Of a DNA stretch of 64,000 nt, positions 43,000 through 52,538 are shown piece after piece (the first letter of the stretch is position 1; each line of letters opens with the position of its first letter). The notes under the pieces are model-generated. The model worked only from the letters and a program-made list of their open reading frames with translations. It did no database searches and was not told where the DNA came from. The DNA is from Xanthomonas translucens pv. cerealis (GTDB lineage Bacteria > Pseudomonadota > Gammaproteobacteria > Xanthomonadales > Xanthomonadaceae): assembly GCF_006838285.1 (NCBI RefSeq), contig NZ_CP038228.1, positions 3,100,001-3,164,000 of the forward strand, read 5' to 3'. Both the position numbers and the translations under genes were made by a program.

Positions 43000-45309
43000 T
43001 TACTTCTTGCCCGCTGCCGGCAGCGGCTGCATCGCCTTGAACTTCTGCCCGTACTCGTCGGTGAGATTGCGCGCTTCCTGCGGGTTGCGCACGATCGACG
43101 GGGTGATCAACACGATCACTTCCTGGCGTGCCTGGTCCTTGCTCTTCTGGCCGAACAGCGCGCCCACCACTGGCAGCTTGCTCAGGAACGGCACGCCGTC
43201 GCTGCCATCGGTGGTGCTGTCGTTGATCAGGCCCGCCAACATGATGGTATCGCCACTCTGCACGGCGGCCTCGGTCTTGACCCGGCGCGTATTGATCGGA
43301 ACGTTGCAGGCGGCGCTGGTGGCATTACTTGCACCGCAATTTGCGGAGGCGGCAGCCGGGGAACTGACTTCCTGCACGATGTCCAGAAACACCATGCCGT
43401 CCTTGGTCACCCGCGGACGCACCTTCAGGATCACGCCGGTATCCAGGTACTGCACCTGGGAATAGCTCGTGTCCACACCGATGCCGGTGTTGATGGAAGT
43501 CGAGTTGATCGGGATACGCGTGCCCACGTTGAGGGTGGCCTCGGCGTTGTTGCGCACGAACACCGAGGGCGTCTGCAGCAGCTTGACGTTGGTGATCTGG
43601 TCCAGCGCGTTGATCACCGCCGCGGCGTTCTTGCCGAGGAAAGTCCAGCCGAGACCCCCATTGGTGACCTTGCCAGCGATGTCACCCCAGATGCTGCGTC
43701 CCGCGGCGCTGGGCAGACCGGCGCCGGCGCCGAGTCCGGTGCTGTTGGCCACGTTTCCGTCGGCGGAGGCATTGACCGAATTCTCGAAGAACCAGTTCAC
43801 GCCGTACTGCAATTTGCCGGTCAGGCTGACCTCGGCCACCTGCGCCTCGATGTGCACCTGCATCGGCATCACGTCGAGCTTCTCGACCACGTCGCGGATC
43901 GAGCGCCACGACTGCGGCGTGGAGCGCACCAGCAAGGTGTTGGTTTCTTCCACCGCCGACACGCCGACCTTGTCGCCCTGCACGTCCAGGGTCACGCTGC
44001 CGTTGCCGGAGGTGTGCGGCGACAGCTGCAGGTTGCCGCTGCCCAACCCGCCGCCACTGCCGGACGAGGAACCGCCGCTGCTAGAGGACAGGCTGTCGCT
44101 GCTGCCATTGAGGCCGCCACTGCCACCCAGGCCGCCATCGCTGCTGCCGTTGAGGCCACCGTTGAAGCCGCCGTTGAGGCCAACGCCGCCCATCTGGCTG
44201 AGTTGCGTGCCCGGCATCAGCGAGGCGTTGGAGTCGCCGTGATTGCCGCCGGCGCCGAACACTTCGGCCAGGCGGTCGGCCAGGTCCTTGGCCTTGATGT
44301 ATTTCAGCTCGTAGGAGAACAGCCGGCTGCCGCCGCCGGCGCTGTCGATGCGGTCCAGCCAATCGTGGATCTGGTCCAGATAGCGCGCCTGCGGGGTGAT
44401 CACCAGCACCGCGTTGGCGTTCTCCAGCGGCATGAAGCGGAACATGCCGGCGCTGGGCGTCTTGCTGTTGTCGCCGAACACCTTCTCCAGGTCGGCGGCG
44501 ACCTGCTCGGCCTTGCCCGACTGGATCGGGAACACGCCCACCGACATACCCGACAGCCAGTCCACGTCGAAGATCTGCACGGTGCGCAGGTAGTTCTCCA
44601 GTTCCGCACGGGTGCCGCCGAGGGTGATGACGTTGCGCGCGCCGTCGATGCCGACGATCGCGTTCGGCCGCGCGTACGGCTCCAGCACCTTCTTCATCTC
44701 GCTGGCGGAGATGAATTTCAGCGGCACCACCCGCACCTCGAAGCCGCGCGCACTGGCCGGCGAGGCGGTGCTCGGCGCCACGGTGCCGGCCAGGGCCTGG
44801 TCGGCGGGCACGATGTTGTAGCGGCCGCCGCTGTAGACCATGCGCGCGTTGTTCCAGCCCAGCACCATCTCCAGCAGGTTCAGCGCCTGCGCCGGCGACA
44901 CCGGCTTGGGCGTGGCCAGGGTCACCGTGCCCTGCACGCCCGGCGCGATCACGTAGTTCTGCCCGAGCATGTCGCCGAGGATCGCCTTGACCACCGCGTG
45001 CACCGACTCGCCTTCGAAGTTGAAGGTGGCGCTGCCGCTGCTGGCGTTGGCCAGCGACGGCGCTGGCGCGGCGGCGGCACTGGAATTGATCATGGTGCCG
45101 CTGCCGCGGCGGATCACCGGGGCCACGCGGTCCGGAATGTCGTTGGGATCGGCTGCGCCGGCCGGCCCGCCGGCGGTGCCGCTGGTGCTGCCGGCGGCGC
45201 CGACCTTGGGATCGATCGCGGCGCCGCGGCGGACGTCCGGCGAAGGCGTGGTGGCGCAGCCGGCCACCAGGCCGATCGCGAGGAACAGGGAAAACAAGCG
45301 CGGCGTCAT
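43000..45309 (-). CDS. xpsD: type II secretion secretin XpsD (GspD)
   Basis: 769 aa. It forms the multimeric outer-membrane gate of the Xps system. A lipoprotein signal ends LVAGC, so Cys18 is lipidated, a known feature of XpsD. N0-N3 domains follow: FNFEGESVHAVVKAILGDMLGQNYV, then RVVPLKFISASEMKKVLEPYA and LKYIKAKDLADRLAEVFG. A long Gly/Ser/Asn-rich insertion (about 365-420) interrupts N2-N3. The secretin domain is about 530-745, with VEAQVAEVSLTGKLQYGVNWFF, NVKLLQTPSVFVRNNAEA and LKVRPRVTKDGMVFLDIVQEVSS. It starts with ATG at 45309, 11 bp after xpsN, the last core xps gene. Confidence 0.97.
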   Translation of the reverse strand: MTPRLFSLFLAIGLVAGCATTPSPDVRRGAAIDPKVGAAGSTSGTAGGPAGAADPNDIPDRVAPVIRRGSGTMINSSAAAAPAPSLANASSGSATFNFEGESVHAVVKAILGDMLGQNYVIAPGVQGTVTLATPKPVSPAQALNLLEMVLGWNNARMVYSGGRYNIVPADQALAGTVAPSTASPASARGFEVRVVPLKFISASEMKKVLEPYARPNAIVGIDGARNVITLGGTRAELENYLRTVQIFDVDWLSGMSVGVFPIQSGKAEQVAADLEKVFGDNSKTPSAGMFRFMPLENANAVLVITPQARYLDQIHDWLDRIDSAGGGSRLFSYELKYIKAKDLADRLAEVFGAGGNHGDSNASLMPGTQLSQMGGVGLNGGFNGGLNGSSDGGLGGSGGLNGSSDSLSSSSGGSSSGSGGGLGSGNLQLSPHTSGNGSVTLDVQGDKVGVSAVEETNTLLVRSTPQSWRSIRDVVEKLDVMPMQVHIEAQVAEVSLTGKLQYGVNWFFENSVNASADGNVANSTGLGAGAGLPSAAGRSIWGDIAGKVTNGGLGWTFLGKNAAAVINALDQITNVKLLQTPSVFVRNNAEATLNVGTRIPINSTSINTGIGVDTSYSQVQYLDTGVILKVRPRVTKDGMVFLDIVQEVSSPAAASANCGASNATSAACNVPINTRRVKTEAAVQSGDTIMLAGLINDSTTDGSDGVPFLSKLPVVGALFGQKSKDQARQEVIVLITPSIVRNPQEARNLTDEYGQKFKAMQPLPAAGKK

Positions 45310-45320
45310 GCGATCACTCT

Positions 45321-46103
45321 TCAAGGGTTCTGGCCGGGGTTGGTGCCGTTCTGGCGCTGCTGCTGCAACTGCCGGCGGCGGGCTTCGATACGTTCACGGA
45401 TGGCTTGCAACTGTTGCGTCGACGGCGCCGGCGCGGCCGCCGGTGCGCTCGGCGCCGGGGTCGGCGGCGTCCCGTTGGCGCCCGCCTGCGGCGTGGCGGC
45501 GACGGGAGTGGCCGGGGCGTTGAGCGCAGGCGCAGCAGGTGACGATTGCGCCGCCGGCAACGGCGGCATGCCCGGCGGGCGGGCGCCCTGGCCGAGCGCG
45601 GTCGGCGGTTGCCCGCCCTTGCCGTCGAACACCTGCAGCTCCAGGGTCTGGGTACCGCTGCCGCCGCTGACCACCGCACGCCGCGGCTGCAGCGACAGCA
45701 AGCGCCAGCCCTTGACCGGGTCGTGGCCTTCCTGCAGGCGCAGCGATTCGCCCTGCTCGGTGGTCAGCGTGGCCATCTTGAAGCTGTCGGTGAGCAGCAC
45801 CCCGGTCAGGCGCACGCTGGGCGCGCCGGCCTGGCCGTTGTCGGCGCTGAGAAAGAACGGATGCGGCAGGCGGTCCTCGGCGAACACCGGACGCGCGGCG
45901 ATCTCGGCATAGCGCGAATAATCGCCGAGGCGCTCGGCGGACGCGGCCGGCAAGCTCGGCAGGCGCTGGGTCATGCCCGGATCGTCGGGCAGCGGCACGA
46001 TGCGCTGGCCGAGCCCGGCCAGGCCCAGCGCCCAGATCAGCAGCCCCCAAAGCGCCAGCGTCGCCAGCCATACGGTGCGCAGCCCGATCGCTTCAATTCG
46101 CAT
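45321..46103 (-). CDS. xpsN: type II secretion protein XpsN (GspC-like)
   Basis: 260 aa. One N-terminal membrane helix (about 10-30) is followed by a periplasmic homology region (YAEIAARPVFAEDRLPHPFF through VRLTGVLLTDSFKMATLTTEQGESLRLQEG). A Pro/Ala-rich linker and a Gln/Arg-rich tail close the protein. In Xanthomonas XpsN takes the place of GspC, linking the inner-membrane platform to the secretin XpsD. The start is the ATG at 46103, inside the xpsM 3' end (11-bp overlap). Confidence 0.9.
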   Translation of the reverse strand: MRIEAIGLRTVWLATLALWGLLIWALGLAGLGQRIVPLPDDPGMTQRLPSLPAASAERLGDYSRYAEIAARPVFAEDRLPHPFFLSADNGQAGAPSVRLTGVLLTDSFKMATLTTEQGESLRLQEGHDPVKGWRLLSLQPRRAVVSGGSGTQTLELQVFDGKGGQPPTALGQGARPPGMPPLPAAQSSPAAPALNAPATPVAATPQAGANGTPPTPAPSAPAAAPAPSTQQLQAIRERIEARRRQLQQQRQNGTNPGQNP

Positions 46104-46869
46104 GCGCGCCCTCCACTTGCTGCGGCGGCTGCGCGGCGGCATCGGGCATGGCCGGTGGGGCCTGGGTGGCGGCGGGGTCGCTCGGGCCGGACCCGGCAGG
46201 CGTGCCGGCGTCCATCGCCGGCGCGCCCCCCGGCGCCGGCATGCCTGGGGCCATGCCGGCGGCCGCAGGCGACGCCGGCATCGCGTTCGGGCGCAGATAA
46301 CCGGCCAGTTCAAAGGCCACGTCCAGGCCGTTGCCGCTCTCGCCCGGCGACAGTTGGTAGCGCTGCGCCATCACGTTGAGGTTGTCCACGAACAGCGCCG
46401 GGCTGCCGCTTTCCAGCGCGTGCAGCACCGCGGCCAGTTCCGGTGTGCCGCAGCGCAGCCGCACCTGCACCGCGACGCGGGTGAAGCGGTCGCGACGGTT
46501 GTCGGCGGCCAGCGGCGAGCGGTTGCTGATCGCGCAGCTGCGGTTGCCGGGGCTGGCGGTGGCCACCGCGCTTTCCAGGCGCTGCACCAGCCCGGCCGAG
46601 GCCAGCTCGGCCGAGGTCTCGCGCAGGAAGCCCGGGCGCGTGGCCAGCTCGCGTTGCGCCTGCTGCAGCCGTTGCGCCACCTGCGGCGCCTGCTGCAACT
46701 GCATGCGCACGCGCAGTTCGCGCTGGCGCAATTCCTGGATCTGCGCCTCGACCTCGCGCATCGGCACGGTCCACCACGGATGCACCAGCAGCAGATAGGC
46801 CAACGCCAGCGCCGCCAGCAGCAGGCCCAGCGCCAGCCAGCGGTCGCGCTTATCGACCTGCACCGGCAT
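46093..46869 (-). CDS. xpsM: type II secretion protein XpsM (GspM)
   Basis: 258 aa. A short cytoplasmic N-terminus ([11 protein letters not shown]) and one membrane helix (about 11-30) come first. A coiled-coil REVEAQIQELRQRELRVRMQLQQ (about 38-60) and a ferredoxin-like periplasmic domain with LHALESGSPALFVDNLNVMAQR follow. A Pro/Gly/Met-rich tail ends it. XpsM pairs with XpsL and XpsN in the inner-membrane platform. It overlaps xpsL by 20 bp and xpsN by 11 bp. Confidence 0.93.
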   Translation of the reverse strand: MPVQVDKRDRWLALGLLLAALALAYLLLVHPWWTVPMREVEAQIQELRQRELRVRMQLQQAPQVAQRLQQAQRELATRPGFLRETSAELASAGLVQRLESAVATASPGNRSCAISNRSPLAADNRRDRFTRVAVQVRLRCGTPELAAVLHALESGSPALFVDNLNVMAQRYQLSPGESGNGLDVAFELAGYLRPNAMPASPAAAGMAPGMPAPGGAPAMDAGTPAGSGPSDPAATQAPPAMPDAAAQPPQQVEGAHAN

Positions 46870-47974
46870 TGGCGGCCTCCTTGCGCTTGGTCCCGGCCAG
46901 TTCGGCGGTCAGGGTGAAACGGTCGCGGTGGCTGCCCGGATCGGCCTGCAGCACGCCGGTCAGCGACGGCGTGTGCCACAGCGGCGAGCCCTCCAGCCGC
47001 CCGACCAGCGAGGACGCCTCGCTGCTGAGGCCGATCAACTGCAACTGGTCGCCTTCGACCGAGAATTTTTCCAGGTAGGTACCCTCGGGCAGGCGCTTGC
47101 TCAGTTCGTTCCAGATTTCCAGCGCGGTCGGGCGCTCGGCGCGCAGTTGGTCGAAAAACGCCGCGCCTTCGACCAGATCGACCAGTTGCTGGCGCTGCGC
47201 GGCCACGCCGCGTGCGCGCTGAGCGCCGCTGTCCACTTGCGTGCGCAACTGCTCGAGCGCGTCGCGGCGGTTGTCCAGCAGCTGCCAGCCGGCGGCAAAC
47301 AGCGCCAGCAGCGCGGTGGCAGCGAGGATCGCGTTCCAGCGCCGCATCGGATCGACGCGGCGATGGCGCTGCTCCGGCGGCAGCAGATTCACGCCCAACG
47401 GCGTGCCGTCGGCCGCGGCGACATCGACCCCGGCCAGGGTCGGGCGCAGCGGACCGGCGCTGGCGTGCAGTTCGTCCAGCACGCGGCGCGGCGCGACCAC
47501 CAGTTCGGCGTCCAGTTGCGCATCGTCGCGGCGCGCGCCGGGGCGCACGTCGTAGACCACCTGGTCGGCCTGGAACGGCGTTTGCCGGTCGATCTCGAAC
47601 CTGACCACGTCGCGCAAATGCTCGGCGGCCGCGGCAGGCAGGCGCAGCGTGCGCTGCAGCGCGGCGGGCGCCGGCAGCAGCCACACGCGCGGCAAGGCGG
47701 CCAGGCGCGGGCCGAGCACGGCCTCCAGGTCGCTCGGCAGCAACGGCCACGGCAACGCCAGCGGCGTGCCCAGTTCGGCATCGACCTGGCGCGCGACCAC
47801 TAGCTGTTCGCCCTCGCGCCACAGCAGCAGCCGCGCCTGCGACCAGCCCAGCTGCAGTTGCCAGCGCGGCGGCAGCCACGCCATCAGCGAACGCTGCCAC
47901 CAGGCCAGCAAGCCGCCGGCACCGGGCGCCATGCGCACGCCGAGCTTGTTCATCGTGTCACGCCACGCAGTCAT
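46850..47974 (-). CDS. xpsL: type II secretion protein XpsL (GspL)
   Basis: 374 aa from the ATG at 47974, which overlaps the xpsK stop. The cytoplasmic actin-like domain (about 40-215, with [25 protein letters not shown] and [15 protein letters not shown]) resembles the PilM/GspL group that binds the XpsE ATPase. A membrane helix follows ([19 protein letters not shown], about 222-240), then a coiled coil and a periplasmic PilN-like domain ending in [13 protein letters not shown]. It connects XpsE to XpsM. Confidence 0.93.
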   Translation of the reverse strand: MTAWRDTMNKLGVRMAPGAGGLLAWWQRSLMAWLPPRWQLQLGWSQARLLLWREGEQLVVARQVDAELGTPLALPWPLLPSDLEAVLGPRLAALPRVWLLPAPAALQRTLRLPAAAAEHLRDVVRFEIDRQTPFQADQVVYDVRPGARRDDAQLDAELVVAPRRVLDELHASAGPLRPTLAGVDVAAADGTPLGVNLLPPEQRHRRVDPMRRWNAILAATALLALFAAGWQLLDNRRDALEQLRTQVDSGAQRARGVAAQRQQLVDLVEGAAFFDQLRAERPTALEIWNELSKRLPEGTYLEKFSVEGDQLQLIGLSSEASSLVGRLEGSPLWHTPSLTGVLQADPGSHRDRFTLTAELAGTKRKEAANAGAGR

Positions 47975-48831
47975 CGAACGGCCGATCCTTCTTCCCATCG
48001 CAGCACAGTGTAGGCGCTGCCCGGTAGTGCCGACGAGCCTGGGCGCACCACGGCGCGCAGCACCGCCTCGCGTCCGGCCGCCAGTCGCGCGCGGCTTTCG
48101 ATGCTGTAGGTGCCGCCACCGCCGCCCATCCCCGCGGTCTGCACCGGGTCGTTGCGCTCGCGTAGCGCCAACACCTGCTGCGCATCCAGGCCGAGTGCGG
48201 TCAGCACCGGCGCCGGCGCGAACTCCGGCGACGGGCGCGAGATACCGCTGTACAAGGTCAGGTTCGGCAGCAGCTTGACGTACAGATCCGCATCCATGCC
48301 CAGCACCAGTTGCAGTTCGGCCAAGCTCTCGAATGGCGCGTCCTTGGCGCCGTAGGGCAGCCCGGCGGCGGCGTAGTCCGGGTCCTCGGCGCCGCCGTTG
48401 GGCTGGCTGAGGTTGTCAGGGTCGCGCCAGTCCACGATCGCCGCGGCGATGCGGTCGGCGTGCTGCGGATCGCCACCGACCGCGCGCACCAGCGCCGCCA
48501 GCAACGGCGGGTCGGCCAGGTTCAGATCGAGCTTGCCGCTCTCGTCGGTGACCCGCAGGTCGATGGTGGCGTCTTCGTACTGCCAGCGGTAGCGGCGCCC
48601 GTCGGCGCGCCAGCCCGGCTGCGTCGGCGTGCCGGCGAGCCGGGTCAGCGCGTACTCCAGCCCGGCGCGGGCGCGCTCCTGCGCCGCCGCGCCGTCGCCC
48701 AGCACCTTACCCTGCAGGCCCTCGGTGCGAGCGGTCAGCGCGAACGCCCCGATCAACGCGGTCAGCAGTGCGATCAGCCACAGCACCAGCACCAGCGCCG
48801 CGCCGCGCGCCTGCCCGGGTGCCGCGCTCAT
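47971..48831 (-). CDS. xpsK: type II secretion minor pseudopilin XpsK (GspK)
   Basis: 286 aa. The N-terminus [30 protein letters not shown] is a prepilin signal. GspK characteristically lacks the Glu at +5, and none is seen here. The large body has [26 protein letters not shown] and [21 protein letters not shown], the calcium-binding GspK segments, and [14 protein letters not shown]. XpsK caps the pseudopilus tip with XpsI and XpsJ. It starts with ATG at 48831 (ATGA overlap with xpsJ). Confidence 0.94.
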   Translation of the reverse strand: MSAAPGQARGAALVLVLWLIALLTALIGAFALTARTEGLQGKVLGDGAAAQERARAGLEYALTRLAGTPTQPGWRADGRRYRWQYEDATIDLRVTDESGKLDLNLADPPLLAALVRAVGGDPQHADRIAAAIVDWRDPDNLSQPNGGAEDPDYAAAGLPYGAKDAPFESLAELQLVLGMDADLYVKLLPNLTLYSGISRPSPEFAPAPVLTALGLDAQQVLALRERNDPVQTAGMGGGGGTYSIESRARLAAGREAVLRAVVRPGSSALPGSAYTVLRWEEGSAVR

Positions 48832-49478
48832 TGCCGCGCCTCCGCGCTGCCGGCCTGGCGCAACGCCACCACCAGCGGCGGCCACACCATGCCGTCGTCG
48901 CTGCTCAGCTCGATCGACACCAGCAGCGGCAACTGGTCGGTGTGCTCCCAGCGTTCCTGCCAGGGGCCGATGCTGCCGCGCTCAGGATCGATACCGCGAT
49001 AGCGGAAGCGCACCTGGCGCAGGCCCTCGGCCAGCGGCTCGGGCGGGCGCGGCTTGGCGTCGGCGATCTGCTTGCCGGCCTGCACCTGCACCAGCGCGAT
49101 CGCCAGGCGCTGCCGGCCAGCGTCGCCGCTGACGCTGAGGTCGTGCACATAGGGACCGCCGCGGCCCAGGTAGTCGGGAAGATCGGCGACGAACTGCATG
49201 CGTTGCGGCTCGCCGACGAAGCGCACCGGCTGCAGGGTGCGGCTGTCGATGTCCAGCGCCAGCGCTTGCGCGCCGCTCAGGCGCCGGCGCAGGAAGCCCT
49301 CGACCGCGCGCATGCGCTCGCTGCGCCCAGCGATGGTCTCGCCGCGGCCGCTGATCGCGGTGGCCGAGCGCAGCGTGGCGAAGGCCAGGGTCAGCCCGCC
49401 GACCAGCAGCACCGTGGCCAGCAGCACTTCGATCAGGGTGAAGCCGTGTGCGGCGGCACGGCCCGGCGCGCGGCTCAC
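48828..49478 (-). CDS. xpsJ: type II secretion minor pseudopilin XpsJ (GspJ)
   Basis: 216 aa from a GTG at 49478, which overlaps the xpsI stop as GTGA. The prepilin motif is [23 protein letters not shown] with Glu at +5. The body includes [15 protein letters not shown] and [14 protein letters not shown], typical of GspJ. It forms the tip complex with XpsI and XpsK. A start further upstream would only translate the xpsI antisense-like extension and is rejected. Confidence 0.94.
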   Translation of the reverse strand: MSRAPGRAAAHGFTLIEVLLATVLLVGGLTLAFATLRSATAISGRGETIAGRSERMRAVEGFLRRRLSGAQALALDIDSRTLQPVRFVGEPQRMQFVADLPDYLGRGGPYVHDLSVSGDAGRQRLAIALVQVQAGKQIADAKPRPPEPLAEGLRQVRFRYRGIDPERGSIGPWQERWEHTDQLPLLVSIELSSDDGMVWPPLVVALRQAGSAEARQ

Positions 49479-49891
49479 TGCGGCATCCCGTTGGCCGGCG
49501 CGCTGACCAGCCGCAGCGTCTTCCACTGCAGCGCCTGTGTCGGTGCATCGCCCCAGCGCACCTGCAGGTTCAGCTGCAGCAGCGTCGGCGCGCCTGGCGT
49601 CATGGTCGTCTCCGGTGGCCGCCGCGCATCGACGTACGGCGCCACGTCCAGGGTCCAGCGGTAATGGCCCTGCTCGAAGCTGCCCTGTGCGCGGCCGGGC
49701 TGCAGCGGCTGCTCCACGCCCTGCGCGGCCAGCAACGATTGCGCGTACAGCGTGGCGCGGCTGAGCTGGTCGGCGCGCTGGACCTGGCGCGCAGCGCCGG
49801 ACAGCGAGCCGAGCAGCAAGGTCAGCGCCAGCGCCAGCAGCGCGAACGCCACGATCACCTCGATCAGCGTGTAGCCGCGCTGCGCCTTCAT
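49475..49891 (-). CDS. xpsI: type II secretion minor pseudopilin XpsI (GspI)
   Basis: 138 aa. The prepilin signal is MKAQRG|YTLIEVIVAFALLALALTLLLGSLSGA, with a six-residue leader and Glu at +5. The short beta-rich body is typical for GspI. The ATG at 49891 overlaps the xpsH stop by 4 bp. It nucleates the pseudopilus tip with XpsJ and XpsK. Confidence 0.94.
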   Translation of the reverse strand: MKAQRGYTLIEVIVAFALLALALTLLLGSLSGAARQVQRADQLSRATLYAQSLLAAQGVEQPLQPGRAQGSFEQGHYRWTLDVAPYVDARRPPETTMTPGAPTLLQLNLQVRWGDAPTQALQWKTLRLVSAPANGMPQ

Positions 49892-50406
49892 GGCATGCCC
49901 TGCTGCAGCGGCCGCCCGACCTTGACCTCGCCGGTCAGCCAGGCCACGTCGATGCGCCAGCTGGCCTTGCGCGTCAGCAACTCGATGCGCCCGCCTGTAG
50001 CCGCGCCGTCCTCGAAGAACTGGATCGCGCCTTCGTCCTGGCGCCGCTGCGCCTCGCGCGCGCCGCTGAAGCGGATCGCCAGCGACGCCGGGATTTCGCC
50101 ATGGCGACCGTTGGGCGCCTGCCAGCGGTGCGCCTGCGGATCGATCAGGAAGCGTTGCGGCTGGCCGCTGGCGATCGCCTGCGCGCGCGTGTAGCGCAGC
50201 TGCGCGGCGATCTCCTTGGCCGACGAGCGCAGGCGCATGCCGTCGATGCCGCCGGTCAGCACCGACGCCGCCAGTACTGCGGCGATCGCAATCAGCCCCA
50301 CCACCAGCAACATCTCCAGCAGCGACACCCCGCGCATTCGCGCAGGCGCCGGCGGTACGCACGCGTGCGCACCGCGCTGGAGAACGCCGGCAGAAGTGTG
50401 ACTCAC
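49888..50406 (-). CDS. xpsH: type II secretion pseudopilin XpsH (GspH)
   Basis: 172 aa from the ATG at 50406. The prepilin motif RMRG|VSLLEMLLVVGLIAIAAVLAASVL has Glu at +5, but the leader is long (about 26 residues, with GVLQRGAHACVPPAP). Starting at the inner ATG at 50337 would leave a 3-residue leader, shorter than usual, so the long form is kept. The body has LRYTRAQAIASGQPQRFLIDP, the conserved GspH helix-to-sheet region. Confidence 0.92.
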   Translation of the reverse strand: MSHTSAGVLQRGAHACVPPAPARMRGVSLLEMLLVVGLIAIAAVLAASVLTGGIDGMRLRSSAKEIAAQLRYTRAQAIASGQPQRFLIDPQAHRWQAPNGRHGEIPASLAIRFSGAREAQRRQDEGAIQFFEDGAATGGRIELLTRKASWRIDVAWLTGEVKVGRPLQQGMP

Positions 50407-50416
50407 GATGCCGCGA

Positions 50417-50851
50417 TCACTCGTACTTGATGTCGGCGTCGTAACTGGTGCCGCCGGGCTGGCCGTCCTTGCCTAGGCTGATCAGATCGAACGGCTTGCC
50501 GTCGCCGGGCACCTTGTACTCGATCGGATGGCCCCACGGATCGTTCAGTTCGGTGGCCTTGGCATACGGACCGAGCCAGCCGCTGACGCCACCTGGCGCG
50601 GCGACCAGATCGTCGAGCTTGGACGGCAGCTTGCCGGTGTCCAGCTGGTAGTTGTCGATCTTGCCGGCCATGGTCTGGATCTGCGACTTGGCCAGGTTGG
50701 CCTTGCCGCGATCGGCGCCGCCGAGCACGCGGCTGCCGACCAGGGTCAGCACTGCGCCGATCAGCACGATGACGATGATGATTTCCAGCAGGCTCATGCC
50801 CGACTGGCGTGCGGCGGAGGGGGAACGGGTCAGGGAGCGGATATTGCGCAT
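50417..50851 (-). CDS. xpsG: type II secretion major pseudopilin XpsG (GspG)
   Basis: 144 aa. A leader MRNIRSLTRSPSAARQSG precedes |MSLLEIIIVIVLIGAVLTLVGSRVL, with Glu at +5. GspG markers are NYQLDTGKLPSKLDDLV and LNDPWGHPIEYKVPGDGKPFDLISLGKDGQPGG, holding the calcium-binding C-terminal loop. It builds the pseudopilus fibre. It follows a 436-bp non-coding gap after xpsF and lies 10 bp before xpsH. Confidence 0.96.
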   Translation of the reverse strand: MRNIRSLTRSPSAARQSGMSLLEIIIVIVLIGAVLTLVGSRVLGGADRGKANLAKSQIQTMAGKIDNYQLDTGKLPSKLDDLVAAPGGVSGWLGPYAKATELNDPWGHPIEYKVPGDGKPFDLISLGKDGQPGGTSYDADIKYE

Positions 50852-51287
50852 TGCATCGGATCCTTGCGGTGGAAAGCCTATGTAGCCGAACGCGGTGACA
50901 AGCGACGCCGCCGCGTGCGGGTCGTGCAGCTACGCTTCATGCGCGGCGACGGCGGCGGCACTGCCGCGATCGACGCATCTCGCACTTCGCGCATGACGCG
51001 GCGCACACATGCTGCGGGCATGGGTTGCACCCAGTGCTTCGACCATTCGCGGCGCCACAGGTTCACGCCGCCATCCCTGGCGCGGCATCGCGGGCGCCAG
51101 AATCGCCGGCCCGGCCATCCGTGGCCGGGCGTTCGGCGCCACATGCGCCATGGCGCAGCGCGCGGATGCTGCAGGCATACCCGCTGCCGTCCATGGCGCG
51201 ACATGGCCGAGCCCTGACAGACCTGCCCGGCCATCCATGGCCGGGCGTTCGGCCATGCGCGAACCAGTGGTTCGCAAACGCATGGCC
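50852..51287. repeat. 436-bp non-coding insert between xpsF and xpsG with two 28-bp hairpin repeats
   Basis: Two copies of CCCGGCCATCC-N-TGGCCGGGCGTTCGGC, at 51110-51137 and 51226-51253, differ at one base. Each folds as an 8-bp stem with a 4-nt loop. GCCATGGCGC-like words recur between them. No frame here looks like a protein. In an operon where the other genes overlap or nearly touch, this gap stands out. It may carry a separate promoter for xpsG or act as an attenuator. Confidence 0.65.
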
Positions 51288-52502
51288 TCACCCAATCGCA
51301 TTGGTGAGGTCGTACAGGGGGACGAGAACGGAGATGATCACCAGCCCGACCACCGAGGCCAGGACCAGGGTGATCAGCGGCACCAGCGCGGCGAGCAGGC
51401 GGTCGATCGCCTGCGCGGTTTCCTGCTCGAAGGTGTCGGCGGTCTTCAGCAGCATCGTGTCCAGTGCGCCGGATTCCTCGCCGACCTGGATCATCTGCAA
51501 CGCCAGCCGCGGAAAGCGCTTGCCCTTGGACAGCGACGCCGACAGGCCATGGCCGTTCTTGACGTCGTCGGCGGCGGCGCCGACGTCGGCGGTCAGCGCC
51601 AGGTTCGACAGCACGTTGCGCGAGATGCCGAGCGCGGACAGCAGCGGCACGCCGTTGCGCAGCAAGGTGCCCAGGGTGCGGGTCAGGCGCGCGGTTTCCA
51701 GCCGCGCGATCAGCACGCCGATGAAGCGCCGCTTGAGCAGCCAGGCGTCGAAGCTGGCGCGAAACGCAGGATCGCGGCGCTTGCGGTCGATCGCCAGCAG
51801 CGCCAGCCCGGGCACCACCAGCAGCGCGATCCACCAATCGCGCACGAACAGGCCCACGCCCAGCACCGCCTGGGTGAACCACGGCAACTGCACGTCCAGG
51901 CTCTCGTACATCAGCGCGAATTGCGGCACCACATAGCCGAGCAGGAACAGCAGCGCGCAGCCGACCACGCTGACCAGGATCGCCGGATAGATCAGCGCGT
52001 TGATCACCCGTCCCTTCAGTTCGCGGCTGCGCTCCAGGTATTCGGCCAGGCGTTGCAGCGTATCGTGCAGGCTGCCGCCGGCCTCGCCGGCGCGGACCAT
52101 GTTGATGTACAGGCGCGAGAACAGGCCGTGCTGGCGCTCCAGTGCAGCGGACAGCGGCGCGCCGCCGCGCACCGCGTCGCGGATGTCGCCGACGGTGCGC
52201 TTGGAACGCTCGTCCTCGGGCAGTTCGAGCAGGATGGTCAGCGCGCGGTCCAGCGGCTGGCCGGCACCGAGCAGGGTCGCCAGTTGCTGGGTGAACTGCA
52301 CAAGCGCTGCGCCGTCGAACGGCTTGGGCCGGAACAGGCCGCGCAGCGAGGTGCCGCCGCCCTGCGCCGCGAGCTTGGCCTCCATCGGCATATGCCCCTG
52401 CTCCTGCAGGCGCAGCGCCACCTCGGCGTCGCTGGCAGCCTCCATCTGGCCTTCCAGGATCTCGCCGTGCGGGTTGAGCGCTTTGTAGCGGTACAGGGGC
52501 AT
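51288..52502 (-). CDS. xpsF: type II secretion inner-membrane platform protein XpsF (GspF)
   Basis: 404 aa, standard for GspF. Two GspF domains are visible: FTQQLATLLGAGQPLDRALTILLE through INMVRAGEAGGSLHDTLQRLAEYLERSR (about 70-190), and ETARLTRTLGTLLRNGVPLLSALGIS through LQMIQVGEESGALDTMLLKTADTFEQE (about 272-370). Three membrane helices are at about 170, 220 and 375-400. The start is MPLYRYKALNPHGE at 52502; this N-terminus is conserved. The base immediately upstream is a 7-bp repeat array rather than a ribosome-binding site. Confidence 0.96.
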   Translation of the reverse strand: MPLYRYKALNPHGEILEGQMEAASDAEVALRLQEQGHMPMEAKLAAQGGGTSLRGLFRPKPFDGAALVQFTQQLATLLGAGQPLDRALTILLELPEDERSKRTVGDIRDAVRGGAPLSAALERQHGLFSRLYINMVRAGEAGGSLHDTLQRLAEYLERSRELKGRVINALIYPAILVSVVGCALLFLLGYVVPQFALMYESLDVQLPWFTQAVLGVGLFVRDWWIALLVVPGLALLAIDRKRRDPAFRASFDAWLLKRRFIGVLIARLETARLTRTLGTLLRNGVPLLSALGISRNVLSNLALTADVGAAADDVKNGHGLSASLSKGKRFPRLALQMIQVGEESGALDTMLLKTADTFEQETAQAIDRLLAALVPLITLVLASVVGLVIISVLVPLYDLTNAIG

Positions 52503-52504
52503 TA

Positions 52505-52538
52505 GACGCGGGACGCGGGACGCGGGACGCGGGACGCG
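52505..52538. repeat. GACGCGG tandem 7-bp repeat at the xpsF translation start
   Basis: Four full units plus a partial one, in exact 7-bp register, ending 2 bp before the xpsF ATG on the minus strand. The array occupies the place of the Shine-Dalgarno sequence. It belongs to the GGGA-type heptamer family of the window. Confidence 0.8.

Noticed and set aside
50930..51301. Minus-strand frame of 123 codons in the xpsF-xpsG gap
   Set aside because: Its apparent peptide repeats follow the DNA hairpin repeats; there is no ribosome site and no known fold.
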